A stretch of DNA of 64,000 nucleotides from Powellomyces hirtus (Eukaryota > Chytridiomycota > Chytridiomycetes > Spizellomycetales > Powellomycetaceae): positions 372,001 to 436,000 of the forward strand of contig JAHLKG010000024.1 in NCBI GenBank assembly GCA_025526995.1, given 5' to 3'. Each line of letters opens with the position of its first letter. Position 1 is the stretch's first letter. This document shows, one piece after another, positions 47,592 through 61,199 of the stretch. Both the position numbers and the translations under genes were made by a program. Under the pieces are notes generated by a model that made no database searches, was not told where the DNA came from, and saw only the letters and a list, made by a program, of their open reading frames with translations.

Positions 47592-49452
47592 TCAATCTTC
47601 GGTTTCGAAGCAGCTGGCGACTGTGTTGACGAACCGATTCAAATTTGCTGCCACAACATTCCAGCCCTCATGGCGTCTGCTAGTGTTCACATTCTCCGTT
47701 TCAAGGTTGAGATCAATGGGAATGACGAGCCTCTCGTGTCCTCCTTGTTGCCCAAACATGAGCAACTGCAGCCCACAGTCGACGTATTCACGTTTGACCG
47801 CCAAGTGTCCCGTGCGCGTTTCGTAGAGCTCGCAGTCGTGAACAACGAAGGATGTGAGAAGCTGGGGCTTGTCTGCCTTGTTGGGTTTGTCTGTACCAAT
47901 GTTACGCGGCGAGCCGGAAGGCGTGGGTGGTGGTGAGGGGAACGGGGAGAAAAATCCAGCTCTCAACTGACCCTTGTTCAACGCATAGTTCCAGTACCTT
48001 GCCGGGATGCACGGCAACCACAACTCCCTTGGTCCAGGGCCCGGTTTGCCTGCCTTCCACAAGTTAGTATAAAATTGTTCGAAATGGTTCACCAGCGCTC
48101 GGTCCGTCTCGCGCATCATGGGCCTGGGTGCACTGCGACCGCGACGGTCGGTTTCTGGGTATGTCAGCACAATCTGCATTGCTTGCGCAGGACCAAAGTT
48201 GGGGGAGAGGTAGAGGATGCGTCGTCTGGGCGGCATTGGGGCAGTGTAATTGAAATTCTCCGGGAGTCGTGTGACAGAGCACGTCGGAGATTGAGAGGGA
48301 ATGGTAATCTGTATGTTTCGGCCCGTCAGATCCTGAGCGGGGCCAGCAAACAGGAGTCTGCTTGGCTTGTACAGTACCTGACATGTCCATCTGCCCCATT
48401 TGTCGGGCTCGGTGCGGCACCATCCTTGCAATGTCGTCTATGGTGTACTAACCCATTGGCAAATGCACAACGCAAGCACATAAAGTTATCTCCAAAATAC
48501 CTTGTAATAATCTTCCTTTTCCAGACCTCCAACCTTACGCTCAAACTTGTTCAGAATCGGCACGATGTTCTCCTGCGGAGAATGCACGCCCTCCCAAGCT
48601 ACCACATCTCTCATTTCCAGCGCATTCTTCAATTCGTGATACCCCAACCTCCTCAACAGCGACTTCCTCACTTTGAACAAGATTGTTTTCGACAATGCGA
48701 ATGTTTGAATCCCCGCTGTCGTGGTGCTTGGTTGCGTGTACCTTTGTGAGGCCGTCGAGGCGCGTGGCATATCGCAAACTGCTGGCAATCCCGTCAGGCG
48801 AGAGTTCTCTCAGGAGTGAGTTCCAAAACGCTTCCTCTTCAGGGGTGTCACAGGTGTGAGATTTGGAGAGTCTCTTGACGATCGGAGGCTCAGAATAGTT
48901 ACGCCCGCCAGAAGGACGGAGTGGGATGCTGGTGTAGGTGTCGGAGGGGAGGAATGTTGCCCTCGTATCTTTCTTAATAAAGCGCAGCATGTACAGTCCC
49001 TCCGCAAATGGATCATCAGCCTTCCGACTTGCATCACCGTCCTCCTCATCCACAGCGTACCCACGAATTTCACTCCCTTCACTCGAATCCACCATTTCTG
49101 CATCTTCGTGTTCTTCCTCGTTCTCATCAACCTCATCCATCGCACTCCCCATTCTCTTACCCGCACCGCTCACACTCTCAAACTGGAATCTCGTCCCATC
49201 TTCAGCCGCAAGCACCAGAGCGTAGGATGGTCCGGAGCGCCTGCGTGCAAACAAACGCGAGACTGTCATGGAGTGGGCTTGTTTGACAGCGTTGGGTGAG
49301 CCGCTGAACTGGACAATCCCGTCTTGGGAATGATGCAAGCGCACTGTGCATCCTGTGGCCTTTTGGAGATGTTTGACTCTTTGTTGTTGCGAGCCAATGA
49401 AGAGACCTTGCATCCCAGGCGGGAAATTAAGTGCAAGAGCGAGTTGGGACAT
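47592..49452 (-). CDS. KH-like domain protein, 572 aa
   Basis: Three exons (49452-48742, 48662-48501, 48437-47592) join in phase 0. Residues about 10-65 resemble a KH fold: FPPGMQGLFIGSQQQRVKHL, followed by TGCTVRLHHSQDGIVQFSGS. The usual GxxG loop reads GSQQ, so nucleic-acid binding may be weakened. An acidic middle (DEVDENEEEHEDAEM) precedes a region with FIKKDTRATFLPSDTYTSIPL. The long third exon (TGRNIQITIPSQSP, RRRILYLSPNFGPAQAMQIV, ETDRALVNHFEQFY) looks like a folded domain I cannot name. The acceptor of intron 1 is chosen at 48663 because only it restores the open frame SLLRRLGYHELKN. RNA-related function is inference from the KH-like start only. Confidence 0.7.
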
Positions 49453-50013
49453 TACGTCGTAATTGGTTCACGTTATTCTTTGGACCAATTTGGCTGGGTG
49501 TGCGATGTGTCTTCTGGGTTGGATCAGCTCTGGGGAGTCAAACGTGTGAAAGGAGCTTACTGACGGGCCTGGAGAGACAAAATAAGCGCAACGGTGACTT
49601 ACTGACAGCCCATGCTCACGTAAGCTGTCGATCGCGTCTCCGCTCTTGCGCGTCCGTCTCGCCAAAAGACCTACACTTGGAACATTCTGTAATGATTAAT
49701 CAGATCCATTCCCCCTAAAATTCTGGTGATGCTTAGTTCTAGTACACTGTAGCACAGATGTGCATCCATGAGAATGTCGATTCCAATGTCGGACACATAA
49801 GATCCATTATGTCGCCTTTTCAAAGAATGCGCAGATCATGGCGTACGTCAACCCCACGCTTAGATGACGAATACTATACAGCACATGTTACAGAAATAGG
49901 TCCATCGCTTCCCATCAATGGGACACGATTAGCTACATATTTACACCAATTCCGCGTTCCAGCAAGAATCACAGTCTAATGGTGGTGCTATCTCTATCGG
50001 TACTTTTTCTACC
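49453..50013. other. Intergenic spacer
   Basis: A tandem minus-strand spacer between the RAD54B-type gene (3' end at 50014) and the KH-like gene start. No gene seen. Confidence 0.5.
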
Positions 50014-53000
50014 TTAACTGGATACACGGCTCGTTGCTTGCTCACTGGTTGTCGTTTTGTGGAAAAGAAACGAGATTGTGCGGCGAACGCCTGTATCTAC
50101 GTCTTGCAAGATGGAGGTCATAATCGGGTCCGTGTTTAGCAGGGCTTTGAGTCGGGTAGCCATAGCGCCATTAGCCGCAGCAGATGCCTCTGCCATCGCG
50201 GTGGCAACAGATACGTGTCTCCACTGCTGCAGCTGTTGCCACTTTGTGTCTGCATCATCCGTTAACACTGCGGGCATGTTTCCAACCTGCTATGGAGTAT
50301 CATAATGTGTTTTATAATCGGAAACAAGATGAAGCTCGAGTATGTACCTCACGCAAACAGTCGCACGCAAGCAAATCATGCGTGCTGCACTCTGTGTGTT
50401 CGTCAAGCAAGAAAATGTCTTTCAGATCAAGCATCGAGAAGTCGTTGGTGTTAGTCTCGCGTTTGTCAATGAGTGCGTCGCTCAAGCCTTGCTTGGTGAG
50501 TTGGCGCTGGTAGATTTTCTCTGAAAACATAACTTCGTGAGAGGGAAGGGAAGAACTCGGGCGAGGGGCATGTGGGACACACCTTCGATTGTGCCGGTAC
50601 TATTAAAGAAAAGGGTCAGATCGGTGAGATATGAGAGGATTGTACTTCTGATCAGAGAGATGAGCACGGTACCTGATGAATCTATAAATGTAAACCTCAC
50701 GTCGCTGGCCATCACGCCAAACTCTCGCCATAGCTTTCCCCAGAGAGATAGAGATGGTCAAGAGAGTTTTCTCCGTATTGCGATACATGGGAAAGTGAAC
50801 TAGAAAAGCGCGCACTCACCCTGTTGACACACACTGGGATTCCTGAACGCAACGATGTAAACAGGAAGATTTCAGAATAGGGAATCGCAGACACTGTGCA
50901 TAGTGCTCACTTACCAGTCAATATCAAAAAGCACCAGCCTGCTGGCGCCAATCAGGTTCAATCCGACACCACCCGCCTTGCTGCTCAAAAGCATCACAAA
51001 ATGCTTGGCTTTCGAGTTGAACGCGTCCACAATCCTTTGATGCCACGACTCAGTTGCACGACCTTTGACGAGGACGATGCATCATCATTCTTACGCTACA
51101 CGCTTTTGCGCAGGGATCTGCCCGTCCAGGCGTAAGGTTGAGTAGCCGCGTTGATCGCAGAGAGTTCCAATCATGTCTAATGTCTGCGTCCAGTTTGACA
51201 CAATCACAATCTGCGGGTACAGAAACGTTCAATCATGCCCGGTATGCCAGGAATTCATTACATTGAATGTACCTTCTCATCGGTTGTTGCTTTGAGTTTC
51301 TCAAGCAAGGCTGCAAGGACCATGAGCTTTCCTGCAATGCCTTGAGAATCAAACAAATCTAGCGTATCAGGGAAGAAGGAGCAAGAGAAGAGCGTACCAC
51401 TATGTTCCGCGTCCCCTTCAGAAGATAGCTCACGATGCGCTGGAAATTCCCAATCCGTGACCTTATAACGGCATGTCAGTCGCGCATCCGACACCTTCAA
51501 ACTCGTTCCACATGCTTACTAGATTTGCTGAATTGACCAACTTCTTCAACATCGTAACAAACCCTAACACGCCACCTGCGGCATCCGCATTTCCTGCAAC
51601 CTTCTTCGCCTCACTTGAATTAATCAGATTACGATAAATCGCCGTCTGCAAAGGAGTCGGGCGACAAAACACCACCAGGTCGTGTTTTGGCGGCAAGTAC
51701 TTGGCGTTAATATTGTTGGTGCGTCTGAGCACAAACTGTTCGGTGGTTTTTGCAAGTTCAAGAGAGCGTTCTTGTCCAAGCGTGTATTCGGCCTCTGTGC
51801 AGCCTGTTTCGCGGCTTCGAAGAATCACGTCTTCGTAGACCCTCTAAACACACCAGGGTATCAATCTTGACCGAAGGACCAGCGGTAATCCACAGCGGCA
51901 TCTTACCTTAAATGTACTGGGGGATCCCAAAATGCCTAAATCCACTGTGTCAGCCAGCGGCGCAAGTATTCATAGGATTCCCTGCCACGTCGCATACCTG
52001 GATTTACAAGATCCACCATCGAGTAAAACTCGCCCAGATCATTCTATTTGTTGGAATTTTCCTAAGAACCAGGGAGAATCTGCGAAAGTTCAAATAAATC
52101 GGCTACCTGCATCGGGGTTCCCGTCAAAATGATCCGTCGCTTGGTCTGCAGAGAGCTGATGGCTTGCGCGGTCCTCATTTGGGCATTCTTGAGCCGATGA
52201 CCTGACACAAAACGTAAGTGTATTGCCTATTGAAAAGCTTAGTGACAAATTCAACCTTCGTCGCAGACAACAATGTCAATATTGCAATTCTTGACCGCTT
52301 CCAAACAAATCCGCAATTTTTCATAACCTGGCAACAAATTAAAGATGTGACCCCCTTGGGGTGCGCCAAACGAAACGACGTCCCATACCGACAACGAGCA
52401 CGTGATATACTCTTCCCATAGCAAAATTAGCTATATCTGACTCTTGCCGCACTGCAAGAACTTTGTGTGCGCCATGTCAAGAGTGTGCTCAATGGCGCCC
52501 GAGTGACAGCAATGCGGCAAATACTTCGGATGCGCTCGTCGCCCAGCCATTTCTTGAACTCGTTCTTCCAATTGTCGACTAACGATGCAGGGCAAATGAT
52601 CAAGGCTACGTATCATTGAATATCGTTAGTGACAGAAGGATTTACGGCAGAATCTTATCATTGTCAGCTGACCTCTCTTAACTGGAGGAGGACTTTGATG
52701 GTATGGCGACTGTTTAAGGAGTGTCCAGAGCAAAGCGATGGTTTGAACACTTTTGCCTTCACACGAACAATCAGGTGTCAGGACCTTCACAGACGTTCAT
52801 TTGGGCTTTCAATAAATAAGCATCCTACCGAGACCCATCTCGTCGGCCAGAATCGCCCCGGCGCCGTTGTAATCTTGTAAAAGTATGTGAACACAGAAGA
52901 TCACCTCTTTCGCCAAAAGGAAGGAATACCTCTCATGCCACAGACGCATTCGTACAAGAACCTCACTCCGTCACGTTGATGTGGCCGCAAGTGACCTTAT

Positions 53001-54169
53001 AAACCGCCCAACAGGAGATGGTCGGATCACAAACACTCTCATAGAAGATACACTAGCTTCCGTGCACTCACAGGAAATAAACGGATCAACAACGACATCT
53101 AGGAGAGTCTTTCGTCTGTGATAGCATTAGCTTGAAACGGGGATGAGGTCGAAACTGAAGATATTTGCCTGGCATCGGCACATGTAGCAGGTCTCGGCAT
53201 CACTAGTGCATTTGCCGCTAATGGATTGTGTCGCGGGGTGGGCAGGCGCTTGGGTTGATCCCCAGTGCCGGAATTTGTCAAGGGCGCCTTGAACTTGGCC
53301 AGTGTTTTGGACGCAGCATTCCCGGAACTACTTTGTTGAAGAGCAAAGCATCCTGCGACGATGATTTTGCTTTCAGTCCATCAGAGGAAGGGTATCGCTA
53401 AGGATGTTACTTACGTCCGCTAGTATAATCAGACCACGAGAGCAAGCTCGATATCTGCAACAAGAGGGATAATCAAGGACTGCACAAACGCCAGATATCA
53501 TCTGTCAGAAGAACCGCTGTACCTCTACATCTAAACCGCCCATTGACAGCGGCACGCCCAAACTCATTGGTTCGTCATCAGGAAGGCCAATTCGACTTAT
53601 CCTGGAAGCGATCATGAACAAAAGGGGCACGTCGTGTATCTTTCATGTATTTCACTTCCAATGAAATAATACAACATACACTTTGCCTTCCGAATCATGC
53701 ATGACTCCGCTTCTGGACTGCACGATGAGGATCCCATCTTATGAGGAGAGCAGAAATTTTACTGTCAGCTTTGCGCCCTATTCCAAAGAGGAACATAGCA
53801 CGAAGTGGAGCCACCTGACTCCCAAGTCTTGTGCTAAAGTTTGGCAAGTATAAAGAAGGATGTTTATAGAGTAGGAAATGCTCGCTTCCGTCGAGGTACC
53901 TTCTTTTGCTGCTTCTTTCTGTACACTACGCCGTAACATTGACCGAGACTAGAATTACTAGACTTTGAATCAGCGCTTGCGGCTGCTGGTGCGACGGCTG
54001 TTTTGGAAACTAAATCAGGGGTAATAGGTTTGGCGGCAGTTGCGGGCCTGGGGATAGACAGCAATGGACTGCGGAATGCCGAAGGGCCAGCTCTCTGCCG
54101 TTTTGCGGGAGGTTGAGGAGCGTCTGCAGAGGCATTCTCAATTGCTTTCTTCTCCTGTTTGATGAGCAT
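50014..54169 (-). CDS. RDH54: RAD54B/Rdh54-type SNF2 recombination ATPase
   Basis: DNA translocase that works with RecA-family recombinases in homologous recombination. It is heavily spliced (about 20 small exons; first exon 54169-53900, next from 53833). The N-terminus has a basic KRQR patch, then [23 protein letters not shown], which matches the family YRKxxxKKHKTWExDGVL block, and [13 protein letters not shown] before the core. Helicase motifs in order: [16 protein letters not shown]; Walker [113 protein letters not shown]; and the tail [20 protein letters not shown]. An apparent frame break near 53130 is removed by a 47-nt intron (53155-53109) with a CTAAT branch site. RAD54 itself is the alternative; the N-terminal block favours RAD54B. 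Confidence 0.9.
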
Positions 54170-57100
54170 TCTTTGTATTCTGCTTCACTTCTGTCCTATT
54201 CTACTCCTTGTCGTTTTCCTTCCCGTGCTGATTAGACGAGTGGATGGGTCAAGATGAGAGAGATGGCTTCGGGGAGAAGACCAGGAAAGGGACGTCAGCG
54301 CTTGATCTACCTGAAGCCTGTATGTAGTATGAGTGGCTTGGAGGGGCGCAGCATGAGGCTTGGCCACGCTCCGCTCCGCTCGTTATATATACTGCGCGTT
54401 TTGGACACTGGACAGGCGGCGTTCCTGGCTTTCCCCCCCTCCCTCCCCGCCCATGTCATCATGGGAAAAGTCGGCGAGGGGTGCTGGTGGGCGACTGGAA
54501 GCTCTGGCGTCGTTCCAGCAACGTTCGTCTTGGGTGGCTGCGTCGCTAGCACTGGCAATCGGTTCCAGCAACAGAAGCCGAGGTCAAAATGAGCGTAGGC
54601 CAAGGACACTTTTCCGCACAATGCACATACCTGCGCAAAGAATAACCCAATATCAGCGCAACTGGTCGATGCTTTCGTTTCGATGAGCTGCAGGATTAAC
54701 ACCTCCTCAGCGGTCTTGTGTGGGTTTCCAAGGTCTCTACTCTGTAGAGCATCCGAGCTTTACGTGCTCAGGCATGCTGGAGCACCCCACGCAGTCGACG
54801 CCTCTTTACATTATCGTTACGGATATACATGCAACTTCCCGAGTTTGTCTGTGGCTGCCCCGTTCACGTGTCCGCAGAGACAGCTTATCAATGGCATGCG
54901 CGTGGGGCTTATTGCCGCGCCTGACTCCGTATCATCCCGCATGCCCACAAGCAGCAATCCCATTTTCTGATGTGGTTGCGACCAATTGGCTGCGTAACCT
55001 CTTTTTTCCCTTTTTTCTACACAAGACATCAGAGCCAAGCACACAGGTCACATCGGACAGCGTATTGGGGTTCATATTGATTTTTGTCAATCAGGTTCAA
55101 GTCTAATATCCAATCCTTGTCCTCCCATATCCTCTGTACCAAGCACCTCAACAAATTGGTTTTACTGTCGCTACTCTTGGTGATTGAGCCTTGTGCTCAG
55201 CTCCTTGCCCGGCGTCCAGTGAAGGAACAGCACCCACGACGTTGCTGGCATCCGGAGCTGGTTGAACAACCTGAAAGGAGCGGGTCGTTCAAATCCACAA
55301 TACAAACAATCAGAACATTTCGCCTGATAGTTTGCGCTCGTTTTCAGGATATTTGTCGGATGTATAATCTGGCAGACGCAGAGAGTTTCCCAGCCCCAAT
55401 CGAACCTCGAGGGTTCGATGTAACGTCTGGTTCAGCGTTAGCCCAATATGCCCAACCAGCGAGCCACCTTTCTAGCACATCTTTCGTCGTACTCACTGCA
55501 CCAAGGCGCAGGCTCTCATCATTGGAGGTCCTCATCTTTGAATGACCGGCGCTAGCCGAAAGACGACGCATGCTCGAGCGAAGCACGTCTAGCAAATCTC
55601 AGTTGTCGCCCAAAAGGTCTTGATTACACCATGTCCAAGGCACGCTTCAGAACGTGCCTGAGAATGTGCGCCCGACGAAATATCATGGCCGAGCTCTGCA
55701 CCTCCTGGTTCTTCCGCTGATTTTTCATTCGAAAAGTTTTGTGCTCCATAAAGGCAAGTCTCCGTAGCAGGCGCCCAAGAAAGTGTTTAAGATAGGGGAG
55801 TTGCAACGGTCGGATCAATGATTGTTCCCAAAAGCAATAGGTCCACGTCACTACGTGCATGTAATCAGCGAGAATTACACCCAGAGCTGTGAAACAGCCA
55901 TTCAGTCAACCTAATTCTTCTAGACTGGCCATAGGACGTCTGGCATCAGTGGTCCGACGTCTTCTCGTCAGACTGCGATGGCGATGCTCATCACCACGCC
56001 GGTGGAAGATTCGGAACAGCACGATTAACGCCGCAAACCAGAACCCTACGCCTCACATGAGAGAGCGCAAAGCCGATTTCTAGGCTTTCCTCGCGAGGAA
56101 CCTCAGACAGTTACGTTCAGGTGGAGCCCTGTCCCTGACTTAGGAGCGCTCCGGATCGATTTCCACACTCTCCTTGCAGGACATTTAGCAAGTCCTCCGA
56201 GTCAGCGTTCTCCGCAATCCAGCTATGCTTGTTTCCGCTCTTTATATGCATGGCTGTTGTACTACGGCCAACTATGCGCGACATACCCGTTGCAGTTCAG
56301 TGTTTCTTCGAGGCCTCTTTCTCGGGACCGCTCTGAGAAAATTCCAGAACCTGGGCTCTTCAGTTCCCACCCAAGATTTCGGTCACGGTCGATTCAACTC
56401 GATGTCTTGATCTCACAGCTTTCAAGAAGCCGTCGCCAAATCCACGTATCTCGGCTCCACAGGAAATGGGCCTCGATCCGATCAAGGAGCGGGGCGCCGA
56501 GAACCCGAGTCGTTCAGGTGCGACTACCTTGCCAGCTTTCGGACCGAGGATTCCTTTTAGAGTAGACCCAATCGTGCGAGAGCGATGGAAACTTCAGAAT
56601 TCTCTCGATCTCGGCTTGCTTGGCTAATCTCCACTGGTGTGCGTTTGTCGGACCCGTCCTCGTCATAGCAGAAACTTGCGGTTGACCCGAAAATTTACTG
56701 CAGCTAAGGGACGCCAACAGACGATGAGAGTTTAACGAGCATTTCTCCAACAGGAGGCGCTGAGGGGAACGTTCCTCTGCTTTCTCGCTAACACATCGCT
56801 GGACTTGTCTCTCAAGAGGCGATCCACCACGTGCTATCTCAGGGGATTGTAGTATGGGAATTGAACAGGAGCCGTCGTGTCTCCATCTTTGACTGTGATG
56901 GATTTTACGATAGCAGCTTCTTTAGCTGCAGCTGTAGCTTGTTGCCAAAGCAATCTTACCACATGTTCCAGTCTTCCGGAGACTTTTGATTAAGTGGTTT
57001 CACGTTCCAAGCTCAAGATGTTTGTTTCTGTTCTCCTTTGCACTTTATTCGCGACAATCATCCTTGTTCAGCTGAATCCTGCGATGAGAGGATATCTTCC

Positions 57101-60100
57101 CATTCGGGGCAATGCCCAAGTGTATTAAAAGGGAATGTCCACAGTGGCCATTGCTCCATCAGAGCAAAAGACGTCCAAATGATTCAGCAAGCCGGAATTT
57201 CGTGGCAAAACCATACTTTAGTTCATCCCCGTGTTCTCGAGCCGTGTTGCACTTCGCGGCTTGCTTTCCGAACACATTAGGTGAACGAACAGATGTTCGA
57301 TGTACGTACACAGGCATTGCATTTGTTTCTTCCCTGACGTCCTCTAATCCGAGGTCATCACGGGCGTCACTCATGAGGTCCGTTCAAGGTGTCATGCGAA
57401 CAAAACAAGCGGAAATGACTCAGCACATCCTGATTCAGATATCAGCAAAGCAGAGGCCCCGTTCTTCGTCAAACATTGTCTTCTGGGGTCCCTTTTCGAT
57501 GATGTTAACCCATCTCGTGCTCATCGTTAAGGCTCGTAAACAACGCTAATGGACGTATCGTTGTTCTTCTTCGTCAGAATCAGCCTGACGATTAAAATTG
57601 CGCGGTTCAAAGCTTTTCTGCGACACAGCACCAATGTCTCCTTCCGAGATGGGCTCAGTTCAGACATCGAGACTCGAGCGTCAGTCCACAGCAGTCGAAG
57701 TTGCAACACATTGTCTGCTCGAGGAACTATCAACAGCTGGTTTCACTGATTGTGCTGACTTGAACCTCTGCGCCCAACTTTGATGTCAACTTGGCTCCTC
57801 CAACCTCGGCTACTGCCGAACGCAGAGCATCCGGGTCCGCTGCGTTCTTCGCTTCCCATATCAACACCAAATGCCTTGCGGCTACCCTTGATTGCCGACT
57901 GTCTGGCGATTTGTCTCAAGCATCCAATCATTGCAATATCTTACTTCATATCAACCCGACGATACCCCGTCACTTAGCAAATTCTGAAAGCGACCCATCA
58001 ACACATTTGTGGACTGAGGTTTACTTCGTCATTGAAGCCCGCATTGAGCTCTTGCCACGTGCATACACCATCGTTCTCAATGCTCGCAAGGATAATCAGC
58101 TAGCGCCAGCAAATGCCTTTTCAACTACCATAGCAACATCAGGTCGGCGCACCAGCACCTCAACACCGATCTGCCAATTCCGACCTTAAGGCCATCGTCC
58201 CACATGTCAGATTCCTCTGGCATCTCAACGGATGACGGCTCTAAAGGCCGCGAGAGAAGGAACGTTGACACTAACTCTGAGCCAACTGCAAACATATCAG
58301 CTCGGTGTCGTGTGTCGTTCCTGACGCTCTCAAATCTCCGTAATGTGCTTTAAAGTTCATATGCTGGACTCCATCTGCTGTTATCGGTACGCCATGATCT
58401 ACGCCCTGACATCGTCTGCAGTATGGTGACGCTGTAGCCCCCTTTTTGGCGTCTCCCAGTTGGTCCCAATGCGCACATCTGCAACAGCTCGCTCCTCCTG
58501 TTTCTATGATCACTTCCCAGACGCTTAGCGTGTGGAACCCTTTGAAGGTGAGATTTAGAAAACATTCACCACTTCTGCAGCGGCTTAGGCTCCATTGTCT
58601 CAACATCCAGCATGTGCCAAGAAGTGTGATTGGATCAACATCGTTAGCTCTTGTTTTACCATGAGCACCGCTAGCGGAACAGCCGTGCCGATGGCGATCC
58701 CAGCGGCTTCCAAGGAAGCGGCTTGCCGCTTCTGTGGGGTTGATGACCTATTTGCATAATTCGAATCTTTTCTTTCCGAACAACGCAGTGTTTGCTTCTT
58801 CTCACTCTTGCGACCGGGCACCATCTACGCTTACTCGGCAACCTACATGCGGCCCAATCAAGCTCAAAATCACAGCTACTCTCTGCAATCTTTCCATTCG
58901 ATGTACTTTGGCGTTCGGCACTCAGGTCCTCGTTTGGTATTCGACATCGGTGGTGGGGAGACGGAAATGCGATATGCTGAAGGATCTCAACTCCCATATT
59001 TCCCCCATCTTCTCATGGTCGTTTATTTAGTAAGCCCGTCAAGACTTTCTTTGTTCTTTCTTTCTTTGTAGACGACAGTGAGGTGGGCCTGTGGTTGTCG
59101 ATTGCAAATTGAATGTGGAGGGGGGCGCGATACGTAGAGCATTGTATCATAGAAGGTCGACCAAATCTCGCCGTCGCTATCCGTTGCGCAGGAATATCTT
59201 TCATATCCGTTTCCTTGTTCCGCCCAGTCCCTTGCATCAAGTACCAGTCGATGTTCCACGCCCGCACACACCTGTTATTTTGCCGGTCTGAATAACTGAC
59301 GTAGGGAAAGTTGTTTGGCAGAGTCGAATTTACCTCAGTGACTACGTCCCTTTGAGGTCGGCGACAGAACTGTCAGCAGATTTAATGTCGGTTCCAAACA
59401 AGCCGAATCATCCGACTTTAAACACCGGATGCTGCGGAAGAGGATCCCACATCGCCCGTGGGATGTGGCGAGCTACTTTTCCAGTGGACGGGGATGTCAA
59501 CTTGTAGAAAGGTGAGAGATGAGAGCAGGGCTGTTGTTTCTCTCTGCATCCCTTTCCTGCCAGTGTATTCCACCATGTCGTCAATCTCTTTGCTGCCAAG
59601 CCGGACAATTCGACCAACATAGGACAATTCGGCAATGTCAATGCTCGGTAGTACTCTGCTTCGAATGTGTCTAAGGGTTTCAGAACAGGGCCAAGGTTAG
59701 CCTTTGTTTTGCTTGGGTCATTGGTGTAATGAAACCGGTGTGCCAATCGTACGCGGTGCTCCTGGTGTTTTTGCCCTCTTCCTTTGCCCTCTTCGGATTC
59801 CGGGGAGCTCAACGGCGTGCCTGACATGCTGCTGTGTTCGACAGCGCCGACAGCGATGCCATAGCCGCAACCACTACTCGCTCGCGAGTCGCCTTTTAGA
59901 TTTCCTCTACGCCACCGCATCCTCCCGCTTCACGGGTTTTAGCTGGGGTTAGGAACGGTATGAGTGGTCAGAAGAGCTGTGGCAGGTGCTGTCGTTTGCG
60001 CTCTGACACTATCAAACGAAAGTGGGACAGGCGGGGGTCGACAAGCTGCGAAGCCCGTCTCGGAGGTGGGGCCAGGCTGGGCACTCGGAGACAGAGCGGG

Positions 60101-61199
60101 ATCCGTGGCGGGGGACCGCCCAGCCTGGCGGATGCTGAAGGCCGACTTGGGAGGGACAGGTTCGGCCTGGAGAGCGAAATGTTGATCGAGCTGGGATGGT
60201 GCGGTGAGGAGAAACAAAGTCAAACGGCTTGGTGGCTGGAGGCGACGAAGTCAGGCTCATGTGCAGGCAACGGTTGGAGGAGCGTCAGGAGCATGGGCAG
60301 GTCAAGGCAGGTCCAGAGGAGCGCAGAAAAAGGTTCCATACTGATTTCCAAACGCTCCGAGGACGATGCTATCATCAACAGATGTGCAGTGCTGCGGGGT
60401 TCCGACGCTAAAACCCAAAGCAATAGCTACACGCACGGCACCATGAGAAGGGCTACCACATGCTACAAAGGTAATTATTAATATCATCAACCGTTACCTC
60501 AGTTCGGATTGTACGGAAACCGTTCGCGGCGCGGCCTGACCTTTTCGGGGCTATCTGATTTATTTTTTTTGTGCGGAAGAGAACGAGCGCGGGGGCAGAA
60601 GTAGGAATCGTCTGGGTTGGGTGTTACGGTTGGGAAGGCGAAATGAAGGCGAAGGTGAAGGCAGGTTGCGGAGGGGGAACACGAGCATCACTTAATTTTG
60701 TCGGTTGTTGGAAGTAGTTCCATCAAAGTGGGCGGAGGGCATGAAACGCTGATAGCTTGAGGTTAATTTTGCAGGGACTGGCACCAAGAGACAGAACAGC
60801 AAGACGAAGCCCTCCAAAGAAACCTCGTAAAACAACCGGGAAACCAACGCACACAGCCCCGAAAGCTTCTTCTTCTCACAACGAAAGACATGGAGTATCT
60901 CACACCAGCAAGCTGTCTATAGCGTAACATAACGAACATCCAGAAGACACTCTCAAGCCAGGTCTTTACTCCATGCACTGGGGGTCTCGGTGCATCGAGC
61001 GGACTGTGTGTCGCGGATCGCTCTCACAAACGACGAGATTGCAAGATATTTCTTGCGGCCACCTGAGCATATGTTGACACCGGTCCGGATAGGTGTCTCC
61101 CAGCTCAGGTACTATGTCACGGATCGCTACCTGTTCTTCTGCTGAGCTTGCAGTTTGATACGAGTCACGATGTCCTTTTGAAGCTGAGCGATATTTGCT
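54170..61199. other. Gene-poor region, nothing recognised
   Basis: About 7 kb upstream of the RAD54B-type gene. Frames up to 173 codons occur on both strands, but none carries a reverse transcriptase, integrase, transposase, RNase H or other motif I know. Their frames break every few hundred bases in a way that does not resolve into spliced exons. A minus-strand stretch 59410-59920 with a frame of 170 codons and a cysteine-pair fragment near 58440-58510 look most protein-like. No terminal repeats or tandem arrays were seen by eye. It may be ancient eroded sequence or long regulatory DNA. Confidence 0.4.
54384..54397 (-). promoter_or_regulatory. Possible TATA element upstream of the RAD54B-type gene
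   Basis: A TATATATAA run on the minus strand about 215 nt before the start codon at 54169. The distance is long for a TATA box unless the leader is long or spliced. Confidence 0.3.

Noticed and set aside
53109..53155. Apparent frameshift in the RAD54B-type gene
   Set aside because: A 47-nt intron with a branch-like site restores the frame, so I do not call a pseudogene.
58808..59071. Frame containing VFDIGGGETEMR, reminiscent of Ppx/GppA or Hsp70 phosphate loops
   Set aside because: An isolated 87-codon frame with no other family motif around it; probably coincidence.
59960..60481. 173-codon plus-strand frame
   Set aside because: Gly/Arg/Ser-rich translation of GC-rich DNA with overlapping frames on the other strand and no domain.
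54170..61199. LTR retrotransposon or other mobile element in the gene-poor region
   Set aside because: A few fragments vaguely recalled Copia polyproteins, but no RT, integrase, RNase H or terminal repeats could be identified.
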